DNA from: Agapetus fuscipes
Taxonomy: Eukaryota > Arthropoda > Insecta > Trichoptera > Glossosomatidae
DNA length: 64,000 nt
Direction of reading: 5' to 3'
NCBI GenBank assembly: GCA_951799405.1
Contig: OX637343.1
Span: 15,726,524 to 15,790,523 of the forward strand
Shown: in pieces, positions 9,896 to 64,000 of the stretch
Layout of the letters: each line of letters opens with the position of its first letter
Position numbering within the stretch: the stretch's first letter is position 1
The notes under the pieces: model-generated
Database searches by the model: none
What the model was told of the DNA's origin: nothing
What the model saw: only the letters and a program-made list of their open reading frames with translations
Made by a program: the position numbers and the translations under genes

Positions 9896-10256
9896 TAAAT
9901 ACGACTTTTAATTTTAAAATGTCTTTAAGAAACTTCGGATTGTTATAGTACGTAGGTAATTTGTTTTGTTGTATTTTAGGGAAACCTTTTTTTTTTATTT
10001 TTTTTTTATTAGACAAACAAACAGTTATACATGTAATATATGGGATAAACAACATAGTTATACAATTTCAAAAACCAGCAAAGACGCGATATTAAATTCT
10101 ATGTAAATCTGCGTTTTCTCCGAAAAGGTGCTAATTTTATTTTCATAGACAATGAGATCAGATATAATATAATCTTTTTCTCTAAAGATAAAAGACACAT
10201 TTTGGCTGAATGAAGTTACAAACAAGTCAATAAATTGGTTATTCTTTTTGTTTCAG

Positions 10257-55720
<45,464 letters not shown>

Positions 55721-56101
55721 ACAGTTGTGTGCGGGGGACAAATAGACTAAATGTATCATTGATCTATTTTTACTGATTGATGGAAAGGACACATTGCATT
55801 TTTATAGATATAAGAAAAGTGTCGTATTGTATCTACCTATTAACTTTTTGGTTTAATAAGGAGTGATTCTAGATAATTTCAATTGAGTCGTACATGAAGA
55901 TCGAAAGCCAACCATCTAGGTTTTTTTGGAAAGTTAAATTAATGTGCAAATGGGAAAAGCAAAGACTTATGTTTAATAATGTTGATTTTTCTAAATTAAC
56001 ATACATTTTTCAAAAAAGAATCGAATTTGATTTATAACGACTCAATTACATTAATGCACTTTTTCAATGAATAATCGACATTCAACGTAGTGAAAAGTGA
56101 A

Positions 56102-56107
56102 AATAAA
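56102..56107 (+). terminator. Poly(A) signal candidate 1
   Basis: AATAAA about 380 bases after the neuroligin stop codon. Confidence 0.4.
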
Positions 56108-56276
56108 ACAATTAACTTATAATATTTACCTACATAGAAAAATGTACACATTATTTTTTCATTTGAGTGAAATTTTCCGGTCTATCTTTGTAACTTGCTT
56201 GTATTTTTTTAATAGACTGTAAGGGTGCTTTATATTTTTGTGGTTGTTTAAAAAAATAGACTATGGTGCACAGCCT

Positions 56277-56282
56277 AATAAA
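56277..56282 (+). terminator. Poly(A) signal candidate 2
   Basis: AATAAA followed by ACATAAAACACTGTTATATT. It is the last AATAAA before clear repeat DNA begins, so it is the preferred end of the neuroligin transcript. Confidence 0.5.
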
Positions 56283-56335
56283 CTTTTTTACATAAAACAC
56301 TGTTATATTTTTATAATTTACAGTTAACCTACCTC

Positions 56336-56570
56336 AAGCATGATCCATGCTAGACCGTGTCAAGTCCGAACTAAACTTCGGTCGTAGAAGGCCCGACTAA
56401 TATTACATTTATTTTGTATGGACGCACTCAAGCTATACAGAGTGATGTGATGGCCGAGGCTGATGATGGTGAATGAAGTGATGGCCGAAGAACGAATGAC
56501 GTATCTCCAGTGTCTGTGTTACGGCTAAAGTTTGGCTCGGACCGGCACGGTCAAGCATGAGTCATCCTTT
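56336..56570. mobile_element. Foldback element
   Basis: CATGCTAGACCGTGTCAAGT-CCGAACTAAACTTCGG pairs imperfectly (about 80%) with CTAAAGTTTGGCTCGGACCG-GCACGGTCAAGCATG. The centre holds a GATGATGG/GAAGTGATGGCCGA direct repeat. Confidence 0.6.
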
Positions 56571-56970
56571 AAACTGGATTTCCGTTTACATTGAAGTAAG
56601 ACACTGACGGTGAAAAAAAGCGAACTTAATTGAGTGTTATGGTATGACCAGGTGACTTGACTGCACATCCCACAGCGTTCCAATCACCAAGGTAGCTGTT
56701 GCTGTCTTGACTTGATCGGTCCATCGTGTTTGGGATCCCATCTTCCTCTCTAGCCCTCTAAATTACCAATCCCAACCAGTCTTTACAGGAAATAAGCGGA
56801 AAAGAATGTTTCAAGAAGAAGTTGAAGACGTTCATGTTTTCCAAGAAACAAGCGAAGAATGGGTGCCCTTGGAGTAGCTGGAGCCACTAAACGGTGCCCA
56901 AAAGAGAAAAAAATTATCCAACCGTATTTAAATATATATTCACATTGCCATGGATCACGTGTCCAAAGAA
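56571..56970. other. Unassigned intergenic sequence
   Basis: No supported feature. Confidence 0.3.
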
Positions 56971-56971
56971 C

Positions 56972-57345
56972 ATATCGCTGCCTTAGTTCTTGTTTATCGT
57001 ATACGCCATTGAGAAAATTTTACATGAGCAATGTTTGCATGTGTACTGGACCAATGTGTCTTATGAAAACAAGATTTTTTTTTTTAAATATTTAAAAGAA
57101 CCCTCACATTATCGAGTTTTACGGTTTTTCTTAGCTAAGATTGTGTAAAATTTGATTCTTAAGACAACTGCATGAAAAAGTCATATTTGACAAGATTGGC
57201 GGATACGATAAACAAGAACTGGGGGAATTTTTTCATAGTGTAGAATGTGATTCTTAAGACAAAATTATTGAAAGATCATCTTTGAATCAGATGGCACATA
57301 AGCCAAAAGCACGATGTGCTAGGAGTACTGTACGTAATATTGGAG
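56972..57345 (+). mobile_element. M1 MITE, short form, plus an adjacent partial copy
   Basis: 56972-57228 runs from CGCTGCCTTAGTTCTTGTTT to GATAAACAAGAACTGGGGG. 57232-57345 repeats the right part in divergent form (GTGTAGAATGTGATTCTTAA, ATCAGATGGCACATAAGCC). Confidence 0.8.
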
Positions 57346-57824
57346 ACAAAAGAAAATATTAACTCGATCGACGTAAGCCCTCTCTGCTGGATGAAAAGTC
57401 AACACAACCCACAAGAGTAGGTGTATTATGGAGCCGAAGGGAATGTTACAATGTATTATTTATCGTATAATAAGAGAAGGTACTTGAGCATCTGCATATG
57501 AAAATACAGGGTGTGGGGGTTCCCGGTATGAAAGGTCTACACACGTGGAAGATTGAACAAAATTTTACTAGATATAATTCAAATTAAAAAAACATTTATA
57601 TAACACACTTTTTTAACTCAAACATTTTTGCAAATTGTTGTGTTTTAAGGTTCAAAAAATCTTCAAATTAAAAAAAAAACTGATTTTCTTTACAGGATAT
57701 TTATTTGACAATTTATATTGATTTTTTAACAATTCACATTTATGGTTTATCAATTTACATTTATTTCACCGTTGGTTTACTTTTACTTACAATGTCTTTC
57801 TTGTTCAAAAGCAGAGCGTCGTAT
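57346..57824. other. Unassigned AT-rich sequence downstream of the HSE promoter
   Basis: On the minus strand it begins with a leader-like GAACAAGAAAGACATTGTAA and contains AAATAAA near 57765 and 57706. No ORF. Confidence 0.3.
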
Positions 57825-57912
57825 ATAGACTGACTCCTGCAAGCGGCTTGCAGCTTTTTATATTGCAGCGATAGGAGTTACTAGAAGCCAATTTTGCTGG
57901 AACATTCCAGAA
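57825..57912 (-). promoter_or_regulatory. Minus-strand promoter cluster: heat shock element, TATA, initiator
   Basis: GAACATTCCAGAA (57900-57912) fits three alternating heat-shock-factor pentamers (nGAAnnTTCnnGAAn). On the minus strand TATAAAAA (57862-57855) follows, and about 30 bases further on TCAGT (57833-57829), the arthropod initiator. The spacings suit a real core promoter. The downstream (lower-coordinate) leader is A-rich with several AATAAA hexamers and no coding frame. An LTR or a decayed heat-shock promoter are the main possibilities. Confidence 0.55.
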
Positions 57913-58405
57913 CGACGGACTTCTACCAGCTTCGAGTAGGTACATAATTGAATGTCTCTTTACCCTAGGTACCTATAATAATTACTCCACCTCTTATCAG
58001 CTATAACTAATATACCTACCTAAATAACATTTATTTGTATTTGTTATTTACATCACAATATTATCTTCTTTTCTTACCACTTATATCGAAGATTGGCGGT
58101 CATTTTTTTTTACTTTGGATGCTGCGGCTCGAAACAAGGACTTGGTGCTTGTACCGAGCCACTAGTGCAGGTTTTCCAGCCACGATGTCCTTCGGCGTCC
58201 CTGAAGGGATACGAGGAGATCTAAAGGAGTAAACGAAAAATCTAAAAAAAATAATATACACTCTAAGGCAACGTATGAGATAAAACATTGAATTTAAACG
58301 TTGTTTTAAAAATGACTGTCCAAAATGAATGTAGATACTTAGTTCTTGCTTTCCTCAATAAGATGATGGTCTATTCCACTCCACTAGGCTGACAGTGTGG
58401 CTGGA
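57913..58405. other. Unassigned intergenic sequence
   Basis: Around 58120-58230 a GC-richer block reads RLETRTWCLYRATSAGFPAT in one plus-strand frame. I cannot assign it to a family. Confidence 0.3.
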
Positions 58406-58410
58406 TCAAG

Positions 58411-58860
58411 CTTTGTCAACGACGATACCATGTTGAAAGCACCGGTTCTCATCAGATGACCGAAGTTATTAAGCAACATTGGGCGCGGCTGCTAATTGGA
58501 TGGGTGACCGCTCACCGCGTGTCGTTGGCATCCTGGACCGGTCCGTAGTCCGTATTGGCAATACTTCGGACTCGCAAATGGAAGGTTGTGGATTCGGATC
58601 CCGGCGGAGCACGAAAAATATACCATTTATGTTTCCAAAAATGCTCTTCGCTGGATGAAAAAAGTCACAAAACCTTTACAAAAGAACGGTCACTAAAAAG
58701 GTCCATCCAGTTGCACAGCAACTGGGCCTTGCTTGAGTTTTGGCGCTTTGTAGCGACGACCAAGCTCTTACACCTCTGCGGCACTACAACAAGTGTCATA
58801 GAACCATAGAGTCTCTAGAATCTAGGGATTCTCCCGCACATGATTTCTTAAAAAAAAAAT
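58411..58860 (+). mobile_element. S1b SINE, full length (5S head, tRNA unit, body, LINE-B tail)
   Basis: The only copy that keeps all four modules with tail B. 5S-like head 58411-58530 (AACGACGATACCATGTTGAA, box C GGATGGGTGACCGC), tRNA-like unit 58535-58612 (B box GGATTCGGATCCC), body to about 58765 (TTTTGGCGCTTTGTAGCG), tail B 58766-58860 (ACACCTCTGCGGCACTACAA to GATTTCTTAAAAAAAAAA). About 450 bp in all. It has mutations in the tRNA A box (GTCCGTATTGGC). Confidence 0.9.
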
Positions 58861-58989
58861 CTATGGGTAACATTCGTGAAAATTAGAAGCTTATAGGCGA
58901 CATATGAATATGACTCTGAACACTTTTTCAGCCATTCTTCCATTTTTATCTACCCTTATGTAAGTCTATTTGGGTCACCAATACGTCCC

Positions 58990-59205
58990 CTTAGTGCTTG
59001 TTTGTCTTGAATCTATCAGAGGTAATTTCACATGAGCAATAATTGAATGTGTACTGGACCAATGTGTTTTGTATTTGAAACGACTCTCACATCATCGTGT
59101 TTTACATAATGTTCTAATCTCAGATTGTGTAGAATGTGATTCTTAAACCAATTCATCTTTGAATCAAATGGTAGATAAGCCTAACAAGCACAAAGATGAC
59201 GAATA
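58990..59205 (+). mobile_element. Divergent M1 MITE
   Basis: TAGTGCTTGTTTGTCTTGAA, CACATGAGCAATAATTGAAT, GTACTGGACCAATGTGTTTT and TAAGCCTAACAAGCAC. It is diverged along its whole length, with 10462 and 34815 in the same subgroup. Confidence 0.6.
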
Positions 59206-59725
59206 AAATGTGAGTATAAAATAAAATTGATGATTTTTTGACTCACTACACTCTTACTTATACACTTATACCTATTCTTTCAGTCACCATACTTAAGAAA
59301 GAAAAAAAAACAATAACAAATTTGGTTTTTAAGTGATTTGGAAGAACAATGAACTTTTTTGCCAAAAAAAACTTAGAAGGCGAAAGCTCGCTTGGGAAAA
59401 TGACAAAGTTTCGTAAAAATAACAAACATAATATTTTTTTGCATAGAAACACGATAATGGGGACCTCTCGACGAAAGTGCCGCCTTTGTCTTGTAATATT
59501 TTATAACGAAGAGGAAAAAAAATACTCCACAAAATGAATGGAGCTTCTCGTAGATAATTCAATCATTTTTTTTTTCATTATTTATTCAAAACAAAATTTT
59601 GTGTTTCTCGATAAGTGGTTATTGGTTAGATGAAAAAGTAAAATGAGGACAACTTTCTTCGAGAATTTGTTTTTTTTTTAACTTTTTTTAGTGATTACTT
59701 TCTTATGGTTTTCTTGTCTATACTA
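59206..59725. other. Unassigned AT-rich intergenic sequence
   Basis: No supported feature. Confidence 0.3.
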
Positions 59726-59727
59726 TA

Positions 59728-59875
59728 ACTGTAACTCTGTCGCCATTTCTACTAGGAGTAGTTAGAGCCTCTGCAGATCTGTCTCCATTTCTTCCTATTC
59801 TTACATACCACTTTCTATTTTTATTCAAATCCATCACTTTTTCATGCATTTTCTTCTTTTACGCTGGGTTTATAT
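59728..59875 (-). mobile_element. LINE-G 3' end fragment
   Basis: Minus strand: AAGAAGAAAATGCATGAAAA, GATGGATTTGAATAAAAATA, CTGCAGAGGCTCTAAC, and a shortened AGAGTTACAGTTATAG tail at the low-coordinate end. Confidence 0.75.
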
Positions 59876-59884
59876 ATCACATCT

Positions 59885-60278
59885 ATAATATCTATAATCA
59901 ATAATCCAAGTTGCAAGGATATATTCATTTAAAGCTCTCAGATGTATGCCCACAAACCAACAGTGTAGTTCGCGCTTACAAATGCTGAATGTGTACTTAC
60001 AAATAAAATCCAAACCTCAAATGAACATAAGCCCCACAGCTTTTGCCGACCTTCCCTGAAACAGGGGTGACATTGGCAAAGTGAACCATTTTTTACAGTA
60101 TGGGTGGTCAGCCTCATACCAACCTATAAGTCAAGGAGTATGAATAATAAATGACATTTAAATATAAAAAAGAACAAAACCTTACAAAGAAATCTATTCA
60201 AAAAAAGTCAAAAATTTCCTATGCAAAAAATGTAGCAAATGAATACACCAACATTAGAAATCAACATTGCAGATTAAC
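59885..60278 (-). repeat. Left arm of a large inverted duplication (R1 plus flank)
   Basis: R1 on the minus strand (59885-60138) continues into about 140 bases of flank (AATAATAAATGACATTTAAA, CAACATTAGAAATCAACATT). The whole block recurs inverted at 60808-61190. R1 lies on the outside. Confidence 0.85.
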
Positions 60279-60807
60279 ATTCTTTCACAATATCGTCAAT
60301 CTGATCCTTCTATACTTTTCTCGGTCGTCCCTTACCTCTTTTCTATCAAACTAGTTTAAGTATTCTTTTAATTGAAAAAAAAATATATATTCAACAGATT
60401 TTTAGTCTTTCTTCAGTGTTTCATGTTTTTGTTTTAAATTTTTTTTACCATGAAAAATTTTCGAAAATGAAATTTATGTTTTTTAACATTTGTTCCGGAA
60501 AAACATGAATTTTTAGGGTCACGATCTGGGATACTTATCCTTCCTGCCACCGGAATACACCCTTGTTAAAAATGTGACAATACTTGGGGACAAAATAAAT
60601 AAATTTAGATGTGAATTACTTTTTTTATAATATTTTTTGAAAATATCCTTTGGAAAACTAATGGCCTTTGAAAAGTAAAAATGAATAAATTGAAAAAAAA
60701 TGAATAAATTGATAAAAAAAACTATATTTTTAAGGGCTTATGTGTTGACATCTTAAAGATTCATGTTCATTCATGTATGCAAGGACAGGAAGAAGTGGCG
60801 GCTAATC
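60279..60807. other. Spacer of the inverted duplication
   Basis: AT-rich with many poly-A/T runs. No ORF or known repeat. Confidence 0.4.
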
Positions 60808-61190
60808 CGCAATGTTGATTTCTAATGTTGGTGTATTCATTTGCTACATTTTTTTTGCATCGGAAATTTTTTACTTTTTTTGTATAGATTTCTTTGTAAG
60901 GTTTTGTTCTTTTTTATATTTAAATGTAATTTATTATTCATATTCCTTGATTTATAGGTTGGTATGAGGCTGACCACCCATACTGTAAAAAATGGTTCAC
61001 TTTGCCAATGTCAGCCCTGTTTCAGGGAAGGTCGGCAAAAGTTGTGGGGCTTATGTTCATTTGAGGTTTGGATTTTATTTGTAAGTACACATTCAGCATT
61101 TGTAAGCGTGAACTACACTTGTTGGTTTGTGGGCATACATCTGAGAGCTTTAAATGAATATATCCTTGCAACTTAGATTATAGAGATTAT
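60808..61190 (+). repeat. Right arm of a large inverted duplication (flank plus R1)
   Basis: AATGTTGATTTCTAATGTTG and TGTAAGGTTTTGTTCTTTTT, then R1 from TTCCTTGATTTATAGGTTGG to CTTAGATTATAGAGATT. Arms match at roughly 95% by eye. Homology stops at the outer R1 ends. Confidence 0.85.
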
Positions 61191-61261
61191 TATTATGTTA
61201 AATTAAAATGTAAAAATAACAAAGAAATAAAACAATGTTTTCTTCGCTACTTGATTTACTT

Positions 61262-61385
61262 TTTCGAGCGCTGTAGGTGTTATCACACCATTATCAAGTG
61301 AACAACGAACAAATAACAATAACAATAACAAAAAACTGTGATTTGTTAATTGTCCTCTTGATAATGGTATGATAACACCAAAAGT
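61262..61385. mobile_element. Small foldback element
   Basis: TGTTATCACACCATTATCAA near 61275 is inverted as TTGATAATGGTATGATAACA near 61358. The spacer holds an AATAACAATAACAATAACA run. Confidence 0.65.
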
Positions 61386-61432
61386 GCCGGATAAATAAAT
61401 CAACTCCTGAGTTTTTTTTTATTTTTTTTTTT

Positions 61433-61658
61433 AGGCCAACTTTATGTCAACCATTTCAGTAAAAGTGGACGTTTCATAGCTCCTGTGGGGGCTAGTACTC
61501 ATTTCTTGTGAAGGCTGAGTACCTAAACCTTGCCTGTATTTTACTTTGGTTTGAAATAAGTACCGAAACGGAAAACAATTTCTGACACCCTCAGATGGGA
61601 TTCTAAATTCTAACATGGAATGCAAGAAGTCTACCAACTGAGCTATCTACCGGACTTT
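61433..61658 (-). mobile_element. S2 SINE, degraded
   Basis: Minus-strand S2 with CCGGTAGATAGCTCAGTTGG, mutated B box, TCAGAAATTGTTTTCCGTTT and GGTACTCAGCCTTCACAAG. Confidence 0.75.
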
Positions 61659-61674
61659 CTTTAAAATCTTATCT

Positions 61675-61940
61675 AGTCTAATCTTATCCAATGCTAGTTG
61701 CAAAGAGATGTTACATTGGAGATTCACATTACCTACATGCATTCCCACAACCAGACACGTACAAGTTCGCGCTCGCGCATGCCTCATGTGAACCTACAAC
61801 ATAAAAACCAAATCTCAAATGGGCATACACCCTGCAACACTTGCTGTTCTTTCCTGAAACAGTGGTGACATTGGTAAAGTGAACCATTTTTACAGCATGG
61901 GTGGTCAGCCGCATACCAACTTATAAGTCATGGAACACAA
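61675..61940 (-). repeat. R1 dispersed repeat, full length
   Basis: Minus-strand copy: ATTCCCACAACCAGACACGT, TGGGTGGTCAGCCGCATAC and the inverted start CAACTTATAAGTCATGGAAC. Confidence 0.8.
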
Positions 61941-61954
61941 AAAAAGAAAACAAA

Positions 61955-62222
61955 AAAAAGTGTTAAAAATTCAAATGGGGAAAAACTAACTATATACTAT
62001 TATACATTTTGAATCTTATATTTCTGTTAAATTTTGTCTATGAATTTATGTTTTTGTTTTTGTTTTGATAAAAACTTATTATGAAAATTATTTTTAAACA
62101 AAATTTTGTAAACAATCTGCTCCTGAAGATGCTGCCTCATTAGCGAAAATGTTCGAGCACAAAAAAGAAATAAATGAGTGAATTAAAACTATGTTTTACC
62201 CATTTGAATTTTTAACTTATTA
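61955..62222. mobile_element. Foldback element
   Basis: TGTTAAAAATTCAAATGGGG at 61961 is inverted as CCCATTTGAATTTTTAACTT near 62199. The centre contains GAAGATGCTGCCTCATTAGC and GAAAATGTTCGAGCAC. Confidence 0.7.
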
Positions 62223-62320
62223 AAAATGGACTTTCACTGTGTTAATAAATCCACCATACAAAATATAAAAAAAGTGTAATTATTATATCTCGACAATGGA
62301 CTTTCTGAAATGCTTTAAAA

Positions 62321-62924
62321 ACATCCCCGCTGCTTTACAGGATATAAGTGTATCCGGCTATGTTTTTCTTGCTAAGTGCACGAAGAGGAAGGAAGCCCAC
62401 TGTTGTTATAAGTAAAATATAGGGGTCAATGTAAAAAGTGGGCAGGGAAAAAAATACACCCTGTAAAAAACATCCCCGCTGCTTTACAGGATATAAGTGT
62501 ATCCGGCTATGTTTTTCTTGCTAAGTGCACGAAGAGGAAGGAAGCCCACTGTTGTTATAAGTAAAATATAGGGGTCAATGTAAAAAGTGGGCAGGGAAAA
62601 AAATACACCCTGTAAAAAACATCCCCGCTGCTTTACAGGATATAAGTGTATCCGGCTATGTTTTTCTTGCTAAGTGCACGAAGAGGAAGGAAGCCCACTG
62701 TTGTTATAAGTAAAATATAGGGGTCAATGTAAAAAGTGGGCAGGGAAAAAAATACACCCTGTAAAAAACATCCCCGCTGCTTTACAGGATATAAGTGTAT
62801 CCGGCTATGTTTTTCTTGCTAAGTGCACGAAGAGGAAGGAAGCCCACTGTTGTTATAAGTAAAATATAGGGGTCAATGTAAAAAGTGGGCAGGGAAAAAA
62901 ATACACCCTGTAAAAAACATCCCC
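62321..62924 (+). repeat. Tandem array, 149-bp unit, four copies
   Basis: ACATCCCC starts at 62321, 62470, 62619, 62768 and 62917, an exact 149-base period. The four full units appear identical base for base, and the fifth is cut off after ACATCCCC. Each unit contains GCTGCTTTACAGGATATAAG, GCACGAAGAGGAAGGAAGCC and GTGGGCAGGGAAAAAAATAC. There is no ORF across the junctions. A young satellite seed or an assembly artefact; no hammerhead-ribozyme core was found. Confidence 0.95.
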
Positions 62925-64000
62925 TAGCGAGTGTTTTTGTAAGCTATCTTACCTGACTTTGTTTTACTACTACATCGATAAATTCTTACAAGAGTTGAAT
63001 ATTTTTCTTTTTGTTAGGTCTCCATATACAATTATTTTTGCATAATTGATTTAAAAGAAATTGCATCAGGTTAAAAATGTCTGTCATTCTTACCTACCGA
63101 ATATCGGTAATATTAATATGAAATCTAATCAGCTGTTCGCTTGCGACCATCTTGGATTGACAGATCTTCATACAAATGCATCATTAGTTTGTCAAAGCGT
63201 GGGCTCAACGGGCGACTAAAATTTTTAAGAACAGCACCGTTGGGATCCAAGTCATATAGATTGTGTCGTTTGCTAGATGAGTTATTTGTGTATCAGAGAG
63301 AGAGTTTGTTTTACAAATTATATGGACATATTTTTTTCTTCTTTTCTCCTTTCAGTGCCCCCTTTAAATGTAAAATAAAAAATATCCATTCCATTTCTTT
63401 CATTTATTTTTGTCTTTTTGTGTGATTTTTTTTAAAGAAAAACCCAATATCATTTCATCCGTATTTATTTCAGTATTCATAAGTTATAATAATAATTAAT
63501 AAATAATTTTAATAATAATCGCTAATTTTCATAAAACAATAATAATTTTATATTCTTCCTGTTTTATTATAAACATTTTTAAATATTTACAATATTTTTT
63601 ACAACAACACGACTTCTACTTTATAAGTAAGTAATAAATTTCATTCATATAAAAAGGTTCACAACTAGTTTTTTTTTATATCGTAATTTATTTATTTTTA
63701 ATTAATTATGTTAAATTCCTAAATTTTTCATTTATTTTCAATGCTTTCAGTACGAGATAACATTTTCCTGATAATTTTATTATTTAATAAAAATCGAGAC
63801 AGGAATGAAAAAAATTTTTTTTTTCATAAATGATCAAAGATATAAAATGCTGTTAAAAATAAAATCATCTGTTTTTTCCCAATAACAAAATCAAATCTGG
63901 TAAACATATAAAAAGGATATTTGAAAATTTTCAAAGAACAAAGAAATTCATAATAAAGTATTGTTTTTAGAGGTATGTTTTTAGATAGTCAACATTTAGG
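62925..64000. other. Unassigned AT-rich intergenic sequence
   Basis: Mostly long A/T runs after 63430. The open frame at 63141-63425 has no recognisable domain. Confidence 0.35.

Larger units (their letters stand above)
55721..56285 (+). other. Nlg: Neuroligin 3' UTR (inferred)
   Basis: AT-rich sequence after the stop codon, running to the poly(A) signals. The end is inferred from AATAAA, not observed. Confidence 0.6.

Noticed and set aside
1..10256. Upstream neuroligin exon
   Set aside because: I scanned for the expected N-terminal esterase-domain block with splice sites and saw none. The preceding exon is taken to lie outside the window.
62321..62469. Hammerhead ribozyme in the 149-bp unit
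   Set aside because: I looked for the CTGATGA...GAAA core on both strands and did not find it.
62321..62924. CRISPR array
   Set aside because: 149-base identical units without variable spacers, in a eukaryotic genome; this is a tandem satellite-type repeat.
63141..63425. ORF of 94 residues near the right edge
   Set aside because: No family resemblance, and it ends in T-rich low-complexity sequence.

Overview
The window is nuclear DNA of an arthropod, most likely an insect. It is AT-rich, has GT-AG introns up to about 15 kb, carries an arthropod-type neuroligin, and is packed with nested retroelements and foldback MITEs. I could not resolve the order or species. There are no bacterial operons, functional RNA genes or CRISPR arrays.

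Main gene: ten exons of a neuroligin run left to right from 10257 to 55720. They cover the esterase-like synaptic ectodomain from its oxyanion-loop region onward, the stalk, one membrane helix and an 839-residue cytoplasmic tail. The N-terminal exons lie to the left of the window. All splice sites are GT-AG and the phases close exactly over 4361 coding bases: 2 bases finishing an upstream codon, then 1452 codons and a stop. The ectodomain lacks the esterase nucleophile (GHGTG replaces GxSxG), as expected for an adhesion protein. Poly(A) signals follow near 56.1-56.3 kb.

Nested gene: intron 2 of the neuroligin (11898-20525) holds an intronless beta-tubulin of 446 codons on the same strand (15115-16455). 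It is intact apart from one in-frame TAA at codon 198, so it is a retrocopy or intronless paralogue that has been freshly disabled, is polymorphic, or contains a sequencing error.

Most of the rest is mobile DNA. I use local labels: R1, an unclassified repeat of about 250 bp with a TAGATTA-type tail, in about 26 copies; S1, a composite SINE with a 5S rRNA-like head and a tRNA-like unit, in two subfamilies; S2, a second tRNA-headed SINE; LINE-A to LINE-G, mostly 3' fragments of non-LTR retrotransposons; M1, a MITE ending in CTTGTTTGCCGTATA-like inverted termini; F1 and other foldback elements; a degenerate TIR transposon of about 2.2 kb (35087-37330); and a solo LTR (44560-45014). Insertions into insertions, several with target-site duplications, give a relative chronology.

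The most interesting structure is a two-way LINE/SINE partnership. S1a carries the 3' end of LINE-A (28985-30150), and S1b carries the 3' end of LINE-B (8255-8655), joined at the same point of an otherwise shared body. Other points of note are a perfect 149-bp tandem array (62321-62924), an inverted duplication of about 390-bp arms capped by R1 copies (59885-61190), and a minus-strand heat-shock-element/TATA/initiator cluster (57825-57912).
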